DNA of 64,000 bases from Alteromonadales bacterium alter-6D02. GTDB lineage: Bacteria; Pseudomonadota; Gammaproteobacteria; Enterobacterales; Psychrobiaceae. Of this stretch, positions 17,893 through 27,400 are shown piece after piece; within the stretch, counting starts at the first letter, position 1; every line of letters starts with the position of its first letter. The stretch spans positions 1-64,000 of the forward strand of contig PIZK01000002.1 of the NCBI GenBank assembly GCA_002835545.1. Direction: 5' to 3'. The position numbers were made by a program, and so were the translations under genes. The notes below the pieces were generated by a model that worked only from the letters and a program-made list of their open reading frames with translations, searched no databases and was not told the DNA's origin.

Positions 17893-20553
17893 ATGAAAAA
17901 AAGATTATCTACGGTAATGCTTAGCTTGGCGGTATTGTTGAGTGGTTGTGGTTCAGATAAAGAAACCACAGCACCGAAAAATGCTGTCGCTAAACAAGAA
18001 GCTGTCGCTACAGACCCTGTTGCTGGTTTTACTCAAGCTAGTTTTGACGCCATTGCTAACAGTTTAGACATTTCTTTTGAGCACCTGACTAATATTAAAG
18101 GTGATCACTGTGATGCGAAGAAAGCCGACGGTCACTGTTTTCAAGCCCGATTATCTTTTACTGCTGAACAAGCTATCAATGAAAAAAACCTTTCTATTTA
18201 CTTTAGTCAAGTCTCTCCTATTCAAACTTTCACTAGTGAAGGCTTAACGGTAGAACACATCAATGGTGACTTACATCGCCTGACATTAACTGATGATAAA
18301 AGTACCTTTAAAGCTGGTGAAACGAAAACTATCGATTTTAATGCGATCTATTGGTCAGTTTCAGAACACGATGCAATTCCAAATTACATCTTGCAAAAAG
18401 AAGGTTTTGAGCCACGGATTATTGCGAGCACAAAGTCATTCATTGATAGTGAAACTGGCTTAGAATCATTGCCATTTGTGAAAAGCTACACCGACGTTGA
18501 AAATCAGTTCAAACGAACTCCTGATGACAAAACGCCTTGGGCGACTACTGCTGTGTTATTCGATAATAATGCTAAGTTAGGGACAAGTAATGTTGATGTT
18601 GATTTCTCAATCTTACCGACACCACAGAAAGTTTTAGTGCCTAAAGTAGCTAGCCGTTTAGATATTAGCAACGGCTTAGCTGTTGACTTTAATGGTTTAG
18701 ATAAGTCATTACTAAATTCGGCGGTTGAACGTTTGGCTTCACTGGGAGTTCCTGCTGGTAAAAGCGGTGCTGCAGTTAGCTTGTCAGTTAATAAAAAACT
18801 AGCGGCTGAATCAGGTAGCTATAAATTAGTCATTAATAAAAGCGGCATCTCAATTGAAGGTAGCGACATTACTGGTGTCTATTACGGTTTACAATCGATT
18901 GCTGGCTTAGTGACTGTGGGTAAAAAGAGCCTGCCTCATGTCAGTATTTCTGATACACCGCACTATCAATTCCGTGGTATGCATGTTGATGTTGCGCGTA
19001 ACTTCCTAGACAAAGCATTTATTCTTGAACTGCTAGATCAAATGGCAGCTTATAAGCTTAACAAGCTTCATTTACACCTTGCTGATGATGAAGGCTGGCG
19101 TTTACAGATTCCTTGGTTACCAGAATTAACCGATATCAGTAGTAAGCGTTGTTTAGACTTTTCTGAGCGTGAGTGTTTATTACCACAATTAGGTGCCGGT
19201 CTTGATAAAAATAGTAGTGTTAATGGCTTCTATTCAGTTGATGACTACCAAGAAATTTTACGTGCAGCAAGTGCACGTCATATTCAAGTGATTCCATCAT
19301 TAGATATGCCGGGGCATTCTCGTTCATCGGTGAAGGCTATGGCAGCGCGTTATGAGCATTATAAAGCGCAAGGCGATATGGATAAGGCGACTCAATACCT
19401 ATTACACGACATTGAAGATAAGACAGAATATTCATCTGTTCAGTTCTACAACGACAATACTTTAAATGTATGTATGGACTCCACTTATGCGTTTATCGAT
19501 AAGGTAATGGATGAAGTGAAACGTATCCATGCAGAAGCGGGGCACCCACTAACGCGTTATCACATCGGCGCTGATGAAACTGCTGGTGCTTGGGTTGAGT
19601 CGCCACGTTGTAAAGAATTTTTAGCGAATAACAATGATGGCATTACTGAAGCGAAAGAACTAAGCGGCTACTTCATTGAGCGTGTTGCAAAACTACTTGA
19701 AGAGAAAGGGATCGAAACGGCTGGTTGGAGCGATGGTATGTTACATACTCGCTTTGAAAAAATGCCGAAGAAAGTTCAAGTGAACGCGTGGGATAACTTA
19801 TTCTGGGGCGGTCATAAGAGTAATCACAAAATGATCAATCAAGACTGGGAAGTTGTTTTCTCATCACCAGAAGTATTGTACTTTGATTTCCCTTATGAAG
19901 CGGACCCTAAAGAACACGGTTATTACTGGGCAGGTCGTCACACAAATACACGTAAAATCTTTGAGTTGATGCCGGATAACTTACCGTTACATGCTGAAAT
20001 TTGGTATGACCGCATGGAAACACCGTTCGAAGCAGTTGATGATGCTAAGACAGTTAAGTTACCAGGTAAATCAATGGCGGGTATTCAAGGTCAATTGTGG
20101 ACTGAAACAACACGTAGTGTTGCAATGGCTCAATATAAGATTTATCCACGTCTTCTAGCTCTTGCTGAGCGTGCATGGCATAAACCAACTTGGGCGCCAG
20201 CGTACCGCACTGAGGGTGGCACTTATAACCGCACTTCAAATTACTTTGCAGCGGAAAAACGAGCTCAGCGTGATAATCAATGGCACCGTTTTGCTAAGTT
20301 AATTGCAGAAAAAGAAATGCCTAAGATGGACCTAGCCAATATCCCTTATCGTATACCTACGGTTGGCGCGAAAGTTATTGATGGTCAGCTTCATGCCAAT
20401 GTACTTTTCCCTAGCCTAGCGATTGAATACCGTGTTGACGGTGGTCAGTGGAAAGCTTATCAAGGACCAACGGCCGTATCAGGTAAGATCGAAGTACGTG
20501 CATTATCAGCTAACGGTCAACGTAAGGGGCGACTGCTAGTCGTAAAGCAATAG
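17893..20553 (+). CDS. hex: Beta-N-acetylhexosaminidase lipoprotein (GH20)
   Basis: This 886-residue enzyme starts with a lipoprotein signal (lipobox VLLSGC, Cys19). It then shows an N-terminal CHB_HEX-type carbohydrate-binding domain (about 50-220), a GH20b domain (about 230-350), the GH20 TIM barrel (about 350-760) and a C-terminal CHB_HEX_C-like domain (about 815-886). The GH20 catalytic pair is Asp561-Glu562 in HIGADE, a variant of the usual H-x-GGDE. FRGMHVDVARNF and LHLHLADDEGWRLQIP are further family blocks. It releases GlcNAc from chito-oligosaccharide ends, acting on the membrane facing the periplasm or outside. A NagR operator lies upstream and a terminator follows, so it is transcribed alone. 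Confidence 0.95.
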   Translation: MKKRLSTVMLSLAVLLSGCGSDKETTAPKNAVAKQEAVATDPVAGFTQASFDAIANSLDISFEHLTNIKGDHCDAKKADGHCFQARLSFTAEQAINEKNLSIYFSQVSPIQTFTSEGLTVEHINGDLHRLTLTDDKSTFKAGETKTIDFNAIYWSVSEHDAIPNYILQKEGFEPRIIASTKSFIDSETGLESLPFVKSYTDVENQFKRTPDDKTPWATTAVLFDNNAKLGTSNVDVDFSILPTPQKVLVPKVASRLDISNGLAVDFNGLDKSLLNSAVERLASLGVPAGKSGAAVSLSVNKKLAAESGSYKLVINKSGISIEGSDITGVYYGLQSIAGLVTVGKKSLPHVSISDTPHYQFRGMHVDVARNFLDKAFILELLDQMAAYKLNKLHLHLADDEGWRLQIPWLPELTDISSKRCLDFSERECLLPQLGAGLDKNSSVNGFYSVDDYQEILRAASARHIQVIPSLDMPGHSRSSVKAMAARYEHYKAQGDMDKATQYLLHDIEDKTEYSSVQFYNDNTLNVCMDSTYAFIDKVMDEVKRIHAEAGHPLTRYHIGADETAGAWVESPRCKEFLANNNDGITEAKELSGYFIERVAKLLEEKGIETAGWSDGMLHTRFEKMPKKVQVNAWDNLFWGGHKSNHKMINQDWEVVFSSPEVLYFDFPYEADPKEHGYYWAGRHTNTRKIFELMPDNLPLHAEIWYDRMETPFEAVDDAKTVKLPGKSMAGIQGQLWTETTRSVAMAQYKIYPRLLALAERAWHKPTWAPAYRTEGGTYNRTSNYFAAEKRAQRDNQWHRFAKLIAEKEMPKMDLANIPYRIPTVGAKVIDGQLHANVLFPSLAIEYRVDGGQWKAYQGPTAVSGKIEVRALSANGQRKGRLLVVKQ

Positions 20554-20578
20554 CTAATTGCTTGATTAAGTAAAAATG

Positions 20579-20625
20579 AAAGTGCTTTAATAACAAACCT
20601 TTGGTTTGGTGTTAAAGCACTTTTT
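20579..20625 (+). terminator. Rho-independent terminator after hex
   Basis: A long hairpin pairs AAAGTGCTTTAA (20579-20590) with TTAAAGCACTTT (20612-20623), with further inner pairing of AACAAACC with GGTTTGGT. It ends in a T-run. Confidence 0.88.
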
Positions 20626-20658
20626 GTAAAATAAATGTAAAATAATTCAAAAACCAAA

Positions 20659-20672
20659 TGACAACGCTGTCA
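20659..20672 (+). promoter_or_regulatory. NagR operator upstream of nagK-nagA-nagP
   Basis: TGACAACGCTGTCA sits in a longer imperfect palindrome (AAATGACA...TGTCATTT). It is about 85 bp before the nagK start and should control the three-gene operon. Confidence 0.87.
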
Positions 20673-20756
20673 TTTTTGGTTAGGATTATTGATTAATAAA
20701 TATTACTTATAAAAATATTCTTGGCTTAGATTTATATCGAGCATCTGGAGCAAGCA

Positions 20757-21656
20757 GTGGTCACAAATGTAATTAATGAGCAGTCACTATTTCTAGGTAT
20801 TGATGGTGGTGGCAGTAAATGTAAAGCAACAATCATCGACGAAAACAACAATATTCTTGGAAGTGGAATAGCGGGTCCTGCAAATCCATTACATGGTTAT
20901 GAACAAACAATTAATTCAATTGTTGAATCAGCCAAGCTTGCGTTAATCGATGCAGATTTAAGTATTGATTTAGTGAGTAGTTTAACCGCTGGTGTTGGCT
21001 TAGCAGGTGTTAATTTACCAAGCTTATTTGAAAAAATGCAGCAGTGGCAGCACCCGTTTAAGCAAATGTTTTTAACGACTGACCTGCGTATTGCATGTCT
21101 TGGTGCTCATAATGGCGAAGATGGTGCGATTATGATTACTGGTACAGGTTCTTGTGGTTATAGCTTTGTTAATGGTAAAGAAACATTTATCGGTGGTCAT
21201 GGTTTCCCTCATGGCGATAAAGGAAGTGGTGCTTGGTTAGGTCTGCAGGCCGCTACAACCGTCTTACGCTCTCTAGACGGTTTAGAAAAAACAACGGCTA
21301 TGAATACGATTTTGTTAGACAAGTTAAACTGTTCTAATGCTCTTGAAATCGTTGAGGCTATTGCTAAAAAACCTGCAAGCTATTTTGCTCAACTTGCTTG
21401 TGTCGCATTTCAAGCGGCAAATGAGCAAGATGAGTTAGCATTAGCTATCGTTAATGATGGTGCAAGTTATATCAGTAATATTGCTCGTAAACTCTGTTTG
21501 GAAGGACCGATTGAGTTATCACTTATCGGAGGTTTAACGCCAGTTCTAACACCTTACTTTGAGCCTGAAATTGCATCTCGATTATCTGCGCCAACTAATC
21601 CACCTGAAATTGGTGCAATTATTTTTGCTAAACAACAGCTCGCAAAACAAGCTTAA
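20757..21656 (+). CDS. nagK: N-acetylglucosamine kinase (BadF/BadG-type)
   Basis: The 299-residue product is an ASKHA-fold kinase of the BadF/BadG/BcrA/BcrD family. The phosphate-1 loop is LGIDGGGSKCKA (Asp16), the second phosphate loop ITGTGSCGY lies near residues 128-136, and GDKGSGAWLGLQA is the family-specific block. It phosphorylates GlcNAc to GlcNAc-6-P in the cytoplasm. The start is GTG at 20757, with GGAG six bases upstream; no better ATG is available before the P-loop. It heads an operon with nagA (21-bp gap) and nagP under a NagR operator. This kinase replaces the PTS route used by enterobacteria. Confidence 0.93.
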   Translation: MVTNVINEQSLFLGIDGGGSKCKATIIDENNNILGSGIAGPANPLHGYEQTINSIVESAKLALIDADLSIDLVSSLTAGVGLAGVNLPSLFEKMQQWQHPFKQMFLTTDLRIACLGAHNGEDGAIMITGTGSCGYSFVNGKETFIGGHGFPHGDKGSGAWLGLQAATTVLRSLDGLEKTTAMNTILLDKLNCSNALEIVEAIAKKPASYFAQLACVAFQAANEQDELALAIVNDGASYISNIARKLCLEGPIELSLIGGLTPVLTPYFEPEIASRLSAPTNPPEIGAIIFAKQQLAKQA

Positions 21657-21677
21657 ATTAAAGGTAAGGTAACAATA

Positions 21678-22799
21678 ATGACACAGTTAACGATTAGTGC
21701 CGATAAGATTTTTGATGGTCAGCAATATCATGAACAGGCTCAGCTTAGTATTGATAATGGTGTTATTACCTCTATTACTGCCATCGATGGTAGTGCTAGT
21801 GAGCATATTTCTGGCTTAATTGCTCCTGGCTTTGTTGATCTGCAAGTTAACGGTGGTGGCGGTGCATTATTAAATACCCATGCGACCGTTGATGGGCTTA
21901 AGACGATGTTTCAAGCCCATCGTCAATTTGGTACCACAGCGATGTTACCAACGCTGATTACCGATACAGTTGAAGTGATGAGTGAAGCTGCTGATGCTAT
22001 CAGTCAAGCGATTGCTCAAGGTGTTGATGGTATTATTGGCGTACACTTTGAAGGTCCGCATTTAAGTATCGCGAAGAAAGGGGCACACAGTGCTGAATTT
22101 ATACGCGAAATTTCAGAGCCTGAATGGGCTGTCTTAGAACGTAAAGATTTAGGCCTGATTGCCGTTACTGTCGCCCCTGAAAATGTCTCTACTGATGATA
22201 TTAAGCGAATGGTTGCTTTAGGTATTAAGGTGTTCTTAGGCCACTCTAATGCTGATTTTTCGACAGCTCAGGCTGCCGTCGATGCTGGTGCAACAGGTTT
22301 TACTCATTTGTTTAATGCTATGTCAGCATTTACTTCTCGCGAGCCGGGCATGGTTGGAGCTGCTTTATTAAATGATAGCGCTGTATGTGGATTAATAGTT
22401 GATGGTCACCATGTTGATTACACCAGCTGTAAGGTGGCATTAAAGGCGAAGCCGCAAGGTTCGTTAGTGTTGGTTACTGATGCTATGTCTGTAGTTGGTA
22501 CCGATATTGAGCGCTTTGCTTTCTTTGACCGTGAGATTGTCCGCACTGGTGATAAATTAAATTCAACAACGGGTGAGCTAGCGGGTTCTGCGCTAGATAT
22601 GGCATCTGCGGTTAGAAATACGCACCGTCATCTAGATGTATCACTTGCTGAATCACTGAATATGGCAAGTTTATACCCAGCGCAGTATTTATCTCTAGAT
22701 AAATCGTTGGGGCGGTTGATTGTTGGCGCTCGTGCTGACTTCATTGCACTAAATGATAATGTTGAGGTAACCCGTACTTGGGTTGCTGGAAAAGAATAA
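21678..22799 (+). CDS. nagA: N-acetylglucosamine-6-phosphate deacetylase
   Basis: This 373-residue metal-dependent amidohydrolase shows the NagA blocks GLIAPGFVDLQVNGGGG, VHFEGPHLS (metal-binding Glu), GHSNAD and THLFNAMSAF (metal-binding His residues), and LVTDAMS with the catalytic Asp. Length fits NagA. It converts GlcNAc-6-P to GlcN-6-P and acetate. The gene lies between nagK and nagP with short spacing in one operon. The next pathway enzyme, glucosamine-6-phosphate deaminase, is not encoded next to it or elsewhere in the window. Confidence 0.95.
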   Translation: MTQLTISADKIFDGQQYHEQAQLSIDNGVITSITAIDGSASEHISGLIAPGFVDLQVNGGGGALLNTHATVDGLKTMFQAHRQFGTTAMLPTLITDTVEVMSEAADAISQAIAQGVDGIIGVHFEGPHLSIAKKGAHSAEFIREISEPEWAVLERKDLGLIAVTVAPENVSTDDIKRMVALGIKVFLGHSNADFSTAQAAVDAGATGFTHLFNAMSAFTSREPGMVGAALLNDSAVCGLIVDGHHVDYTSCKVALKAKPQGSLVLVTDAMSVVGTDIERFAFFDREIVRTGDKLNSTTGELAGSALDMASAVRNTHRHLDVSLAESLNMASLYPAQYLSLDKSLGRLIVGARADFIALNDNVEVTRTWVAGKE

Positions 22800-22827
22800 G
22801 AAAAGCGGTCACTCTGTTGGAGGTTTT

Positions 22828-24141
22828 ATGAATGTTGATTCAGATGTAAGTACTTCGAAGCAATCGAGTGTGATGCCGATGACTATCATTGGTATCTTGT
22901 TTTTTATCTTTGGTTTCGTGACGTGGTTAAATGGTTCACTGATCCCATTTTTAAAGATCATTTGTGAATTAAACGAATTCCAAGCGTTATTTGTTACTTT
23001 TGCGTTTTATATTGCGTATACGGTTATGGCATTACCCATGTCATCACTGTTAAATCGTACTGGTTATAAAAACGGTATGGCCATTGGTTTAGCCATCATG
23101 GTTGTTGGCTCTCTCGCATTCATCCCTGCGGCAAAAAGTGCCAATTACATGCTGTTTTTAATTGCATTATTTGTATTAGGAACCGGTTTAACTATTTTAC
23201 AAACCGCGTCAAATCCTTACGTTGTTAAAATTGGTCCTGCGAAGAGTGCGGCGATGCGTATTTCGATCATGGGTCTAATCAACAAAGCTGCAGGTGTTGT
23301 GGTGCCGCTGGTATTTACTGCTCTGATTCTTGCTGATATGGGCAATGTTTCCGAACAATCAATTGCAGCATTAACCCCAGAAGATCGCGCAGCGACGATT
23401 AATGAGCTTTCAAACAAATTGGTATGGCCATATATATATATGGCGATTGCATTAACTGCATTGATCGGCCTAGTTAAGTTTTCTTCATTACCTGAATTGG
23501 ACTTAGGGAGTGAAGAAACGGGTCATGATGAAAAATCTAGCATCATTCATTTTCCACAAGTGGTATTAGGTGCTATTGCGCTATTTGCTTATGTCGGTGT
23601 TGAAGTGATCGCTGGCGATACTATCGGTCTTTATGGTTCAGGTTTAGGCGTTGAAAACTTCGCGTCATTAACGTCATATACTATGGTATTTATGGTTATT
23701 GGTTACATTATTGGTGTTACTTGTATCCCTCGTTTTATTACTCAACAGCAAGCGCTCTTAGGCTCTGCAATCTCAGGTAGTTTGTGTATCTTAGGTGTCA
23801 TTCTTGGCTCAACATCTGATACATCGATTGCTGATGTTTTATGGGGTTGGTCTGGTATTGCTGTCATTCCTAACTCTGTGACTTTTGTTGCTTTAATGGG
23901 ATTAGCACATGCGCTTGTTTGGCCATCAATCTGGCCTCTCGCTTTAGATGGTTTAGGTAAGTTTACTTCGCAAGGCTCAGCACTATTAATTATGGGCATT
24001 TCTGGCGGGGCGATCCTACCATTAGTCTTTGGCAAGTTAGCTCATTATGGTGATACTCAAATCGCTTATTTAGTCGGGCTACCTTGTTATTTATTTATTC
24101 TCTTTTACGCAGTCAGAGGACACAAAATGCGTAAATGGTAA
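22828..24141 (+). CDS. nagP: GlcNAc permease, FHS-type MFS transporter
   Basis: This 437-residue protein has 12 predicted membrane spans and belongs to the FucP/GluP family of sugar:proton symporters. Blocks include FVTWLNGSLIPFLKI in span 1 and LQTASNPYV in span 4. In Alteromonadales the NagR-controlled member is the inner-membrane GlcNAc permease NagP. The frame is open back to a TTG inside nagA, but TTGGAGG lies five bases before the ATG at 22828, which I take as the start. It is the last gene of nagK-nagA-nagP, followed by a strong terminator. Confidence 0.92.
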   Translation: MNVDSDVSTSKQSSVMPMTIIGILFFIFGFVTWLNGSLIPFLKIICELNEFQALFVTFAFYIAYTVMALPMSSLLNRTGYKNGMAIGLAIMVVGSLAFIPAAKSANYMLFLIALFVLGTGLTILQTASNPYVVKIGPAKSAAMRISIMGLINKAAGVVVPLVFTALILADMGNVSEQSIAALTPEDRAATINELSNKLVWPYIYMAIALTALIGLVKFSSLPELDLGSEETGHDEKSSIIHFPQVVLGAIALFAYVGVEVIAGDTIGLYGSGLGVENFASLTSYTMVFMVIGYIIGVTCIPRFITQQQALLGSAISGSLCILGVILGSTSDTSIADVLWGWSGIAVIPNSVTFVALMGLAHALVWPSIWPLALDGLGKFTSQGSALLIMGISGGAILPLVFGKLAHYGDTQIAYLVGLPCYLFILFYAVRGHKMRKW

Positions 24142-24161
24142 CAGTTTACCTCAGCAGGTTT

Positions 24162-24189
24162 GCCCGGATGTCACTCCGGGCTTTTTTTT
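24162..24189 (+). terminator. Rho-independent terminator of nagK-nagA-nagP
   Basis: GCCCGGA (24162-24168) pairs with TCCGGGC (24175-24181) across a six-base loop, followed by eight T residues. Confidence 0.93.
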
Positions 24190-24407
24190 GTCAAAAAATT
24201 GTCGAGTAAAGGTTTTTTGACATTATTTAGTGTTACTTTCACTTAAAAAACAAAAAATTGAAATAAAGTCGAGTCATCGCTTGTATTATTTCTGTTCATA
24301 TATTCTACTGTGTGCAGCATAAGTAATATTGTATTCAATATAAACGTAAACCACCGAATCAGCATGGAGTTGGCTCGTTAATATCAGAAGAATGGAATGG
24401 GATATCA

Positions 24408-27400
24408 ATGAAAAAAAATAAAATTGTCAGAAGTTTTTTATCCGCAGGCATGATCTTGAACGCAGCGGTATTAGTGGGCTGTGGCGGCGGTGGGGGCGAC
24501 ACTCCAGCACCAGTAGCAGGAAACAAGAGTCCGACACTGAGTATCACTGGCGAGAATAGTATTCAAGAGCAACAGCAGTTAAGCCTAACTGCTGTTGCAG
24601 CTGACTCAGATGGCAGTGTTGCTAGTTATCAATGGGCTGTTAAATCTGGCTTACCATTGCAGTTAAGCGGTGCCAATTCTAGCAGCGTAAGCTTTACGGC
24701 TCCTGATGTTACTGAAGATACCATGACGGTATTAGCAGTCACAGTGACTGACAATGATGGCGCGACAACCACTAAAGAAATTCAGGTAACCATTAAACGT
24801 AAAATATCGAGTGTAACTATCACTGGTTTGGTGACTGACAATGTTATTGCCAATGCAACCCTTGAGATCACCATTGGTGATCAGACATTAACAGCACAAG
24901 CTAATGGTGAAGGCCGCTATACGGCTGTACTAAATGTTGATGATTCTTTGATTAATTCGTTGATCAATATTCGCGCCTTTGGTGATCCAACGATTAATCC
25001 AGGTGTTGAGTTCGCGTCTATCTTGCCACCTGTAACTACCTTAGAGGCTATTGCTGGTGACGATGGTATTGTCGATAGTGATGAAAACTTCCGAGTCAAT
25101 ATTACCAATGTGTCAACGGCTGAAGTGATTTTGATTGACCGTGCTAATGGTGGTGAGGAGATTACTACTGAAGAGCAGTTAAACACTTTGTTAGCTGACG
25201 TGGATTCTGCTGAGCAGCTTGAGCTCGCTGCGGTCATTAAGATCATTGTTGATAATGATGATTTTGACTTACCTGAAGGTGTCGATTCAACGTTTGACTT
25301 GATTACCGATGAACAAGCGACTGAAGATTATATCGAAGAAATTAACGAAACAGACCCTGACCTAATTACAGAAATCGAAACAGAGATTAGGGAAGATAAA
25401 ACGCTTGTTACCGATACCGAAGGTTTTGCCGACGCGTTTGATGCAAGCGCGGTGTTTATTCTTGATGAAGCCAATTACAGTGATGATCAGCCGTATAGCT
25501 ATCAAGAGATTGTCGTCGATGCGGCAACAAATACGACGTTATTTAAATTTTATGAGCATGATATCGCGACTAAAAGCTTTAAAGAAAAAGCCGTTGAGTC
25601 CAACGATTATTTACTCACGTCGGCTGGTTGGGTGCCTTATGCCGAAGATCACCAACTGACACAACGTAATGCCGATGGTTCGGTGATATTTGTTAATAGT
25701 CAAGGCCAAGAAACATTAGTGACAGGTGAGCTAATTGAAAGCGCTGGTAAGAATATTAGCCAATTACTACGTGAATATGGCGATGATGATTATTGGGATG
25801 ATTCATGGGCTGATAATATTAACCAGCAAGTGGCTTTCACTGAGACTGCCAGCTTATTTAAAGTTAATTTCACGACATTAAAAGCAAGTTATAACTTATG
25901 GACAGATGGCTGTGATTTAACCGATACCAAGTGTGATAATTATACTTATCTAGAAAACCACACAACGAACCGTTTAACCTCGCTTGATCATTTATTTGTT
26001 AATAAACCGTGGAATGGTGTCGATCGCAATCAACTTAAATTAATCCATGTCGAAGGTGATTACCATTACAATAACAGCTTAAAAGCAGAGTTTATTGCGT
26101 CGAAAACAGACAGTGGTTTAGTTAATTTATATGTTGAGGCTGGTGGTAACCCTATCCGCTTACTAGCTATTTCTGGCTCTTGGACTCGTGAAGTTGTTCA
26201 CGGTGAAGAGTTGATTCTATTGCATATTCCAGAAGAAGTATTAGATATTATTCACTTTGATATTGATGCGGATGATACACGCAGAATGTTTGCTTTAGTC
26301 AATGGAGCTGTGCGTAATGGTAGCTATGAAAGACCTGGTGATGTTGAGTCTGGCGATGATGTATGGATGAATCAACAAGCCTTTAATCAAGTGATAAGTC
26401 ATTTTAGCTACCTAGACACAGATAGCGATGGCGAATATGACGTTACGGATAGCGATGATGACAATGACGGTTATAGCGATAGTGCTGACGCATTCCCACG
26501 TAATCAAGCTGAGTGGTTAGATACCGACGGCGATGGTGTTGGTAATAATGCTGATACTGATGATGATGGTGATGGCGTATTAGATAATGCTGATCTTGAC
26601 CCTCTGGACTCTGAGGTGGGAGTGGCACAACCATTAACACAAGCAGAGTTGTTAGCAAGTGCTTATATCAACATCGATCATTTCTCTGTTATCGAGCCAA
26701 GTATTGGTTTAGGTTATCATAATGCAGGCGGCTTCTTATTAAATCCTGATGGTACCGCTGTGGTGCATAGCCCTTGGGAGCTTCAGGTCGATGTAAATTG
26801 GGCCTTAGCTGACGATGTGTTAACGCTGACCCCTATTGAAACTATCCCCAATGCAGCCTCTTATGATACCGAAAGATTACTTGAGTTAGGTGTTATCACA
26901 CCACAACAAGCACAAGCATACGCTGAGAGTGGCTTATCTGAATATATTCAGGTAGAAGAGCAAACAATAACAACAACCTTAAATAAAATCGGTGATAACA
27001 AGTTTGTTGAAACCAAGCATAGAACGATTACATTTACTGATGTGGATCAAGCCTTAGTGTTATTTGGTAACAGCAGTGAAGTTACTCAAACTTTCACTGA
27101 TATTACCACTGTTGACTATCAGCCGATTAATCAACTTAATGTCATTCCTTTTACTACTGAGCAAGTCCTTGGCCAATGGGTACTTCCCGAGCACATAACT
27201 GATTATCAAAGACTACTTGCTGATATCGTTAGCTTTACTGATGATGGCCTTGCCCAAAGTGAAGTCACAAAAGAAAAATTTAGCTGGACGATTGGCACTG
27301 AAGGCCAGTTGATATTGACGAGCTTAACAGCACAAGCGGCCGGCACTACTAAAATTATTAGCTACGTGCAAACAGCAGCACTTGATGGTGATCTTGATGG

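Noticed and set aside
22783-22827. Longer nagP frame starting at a TTG within nagA
   Set aside because: TTGGAGG immediately before the ATG at 22828 is a much better start, and the extension has no counterpart in the family.
23427-23444. Perfect palindrome GCCATATATATATATGGC that looks like an operator
   Set aside because: It lies inside nagP and encodes the normal membrane-span residues PYIYMA; the repeat follows from codon choice.
24142-24407. Search for a regulator or operator between nagP and the giant lipoprotein
   Set aside because: Apart from the terminator at 24162-24189 the stretch is AT-rich without a NagR palindrome, so the lipoprotein cannot be assigned to the NagR regulon on sequence.
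26443-26658. Histidine-rich reading frame on the minus strand opposite the giant lipoprotein (also near 28012-28282)
   Set aside because: It mirrors the GAT/GAC-rich thrombospondin repeats; antisense of Asp codons reads as His/Ile/Val. No Shine-Dalgarno sequence or family similarity.
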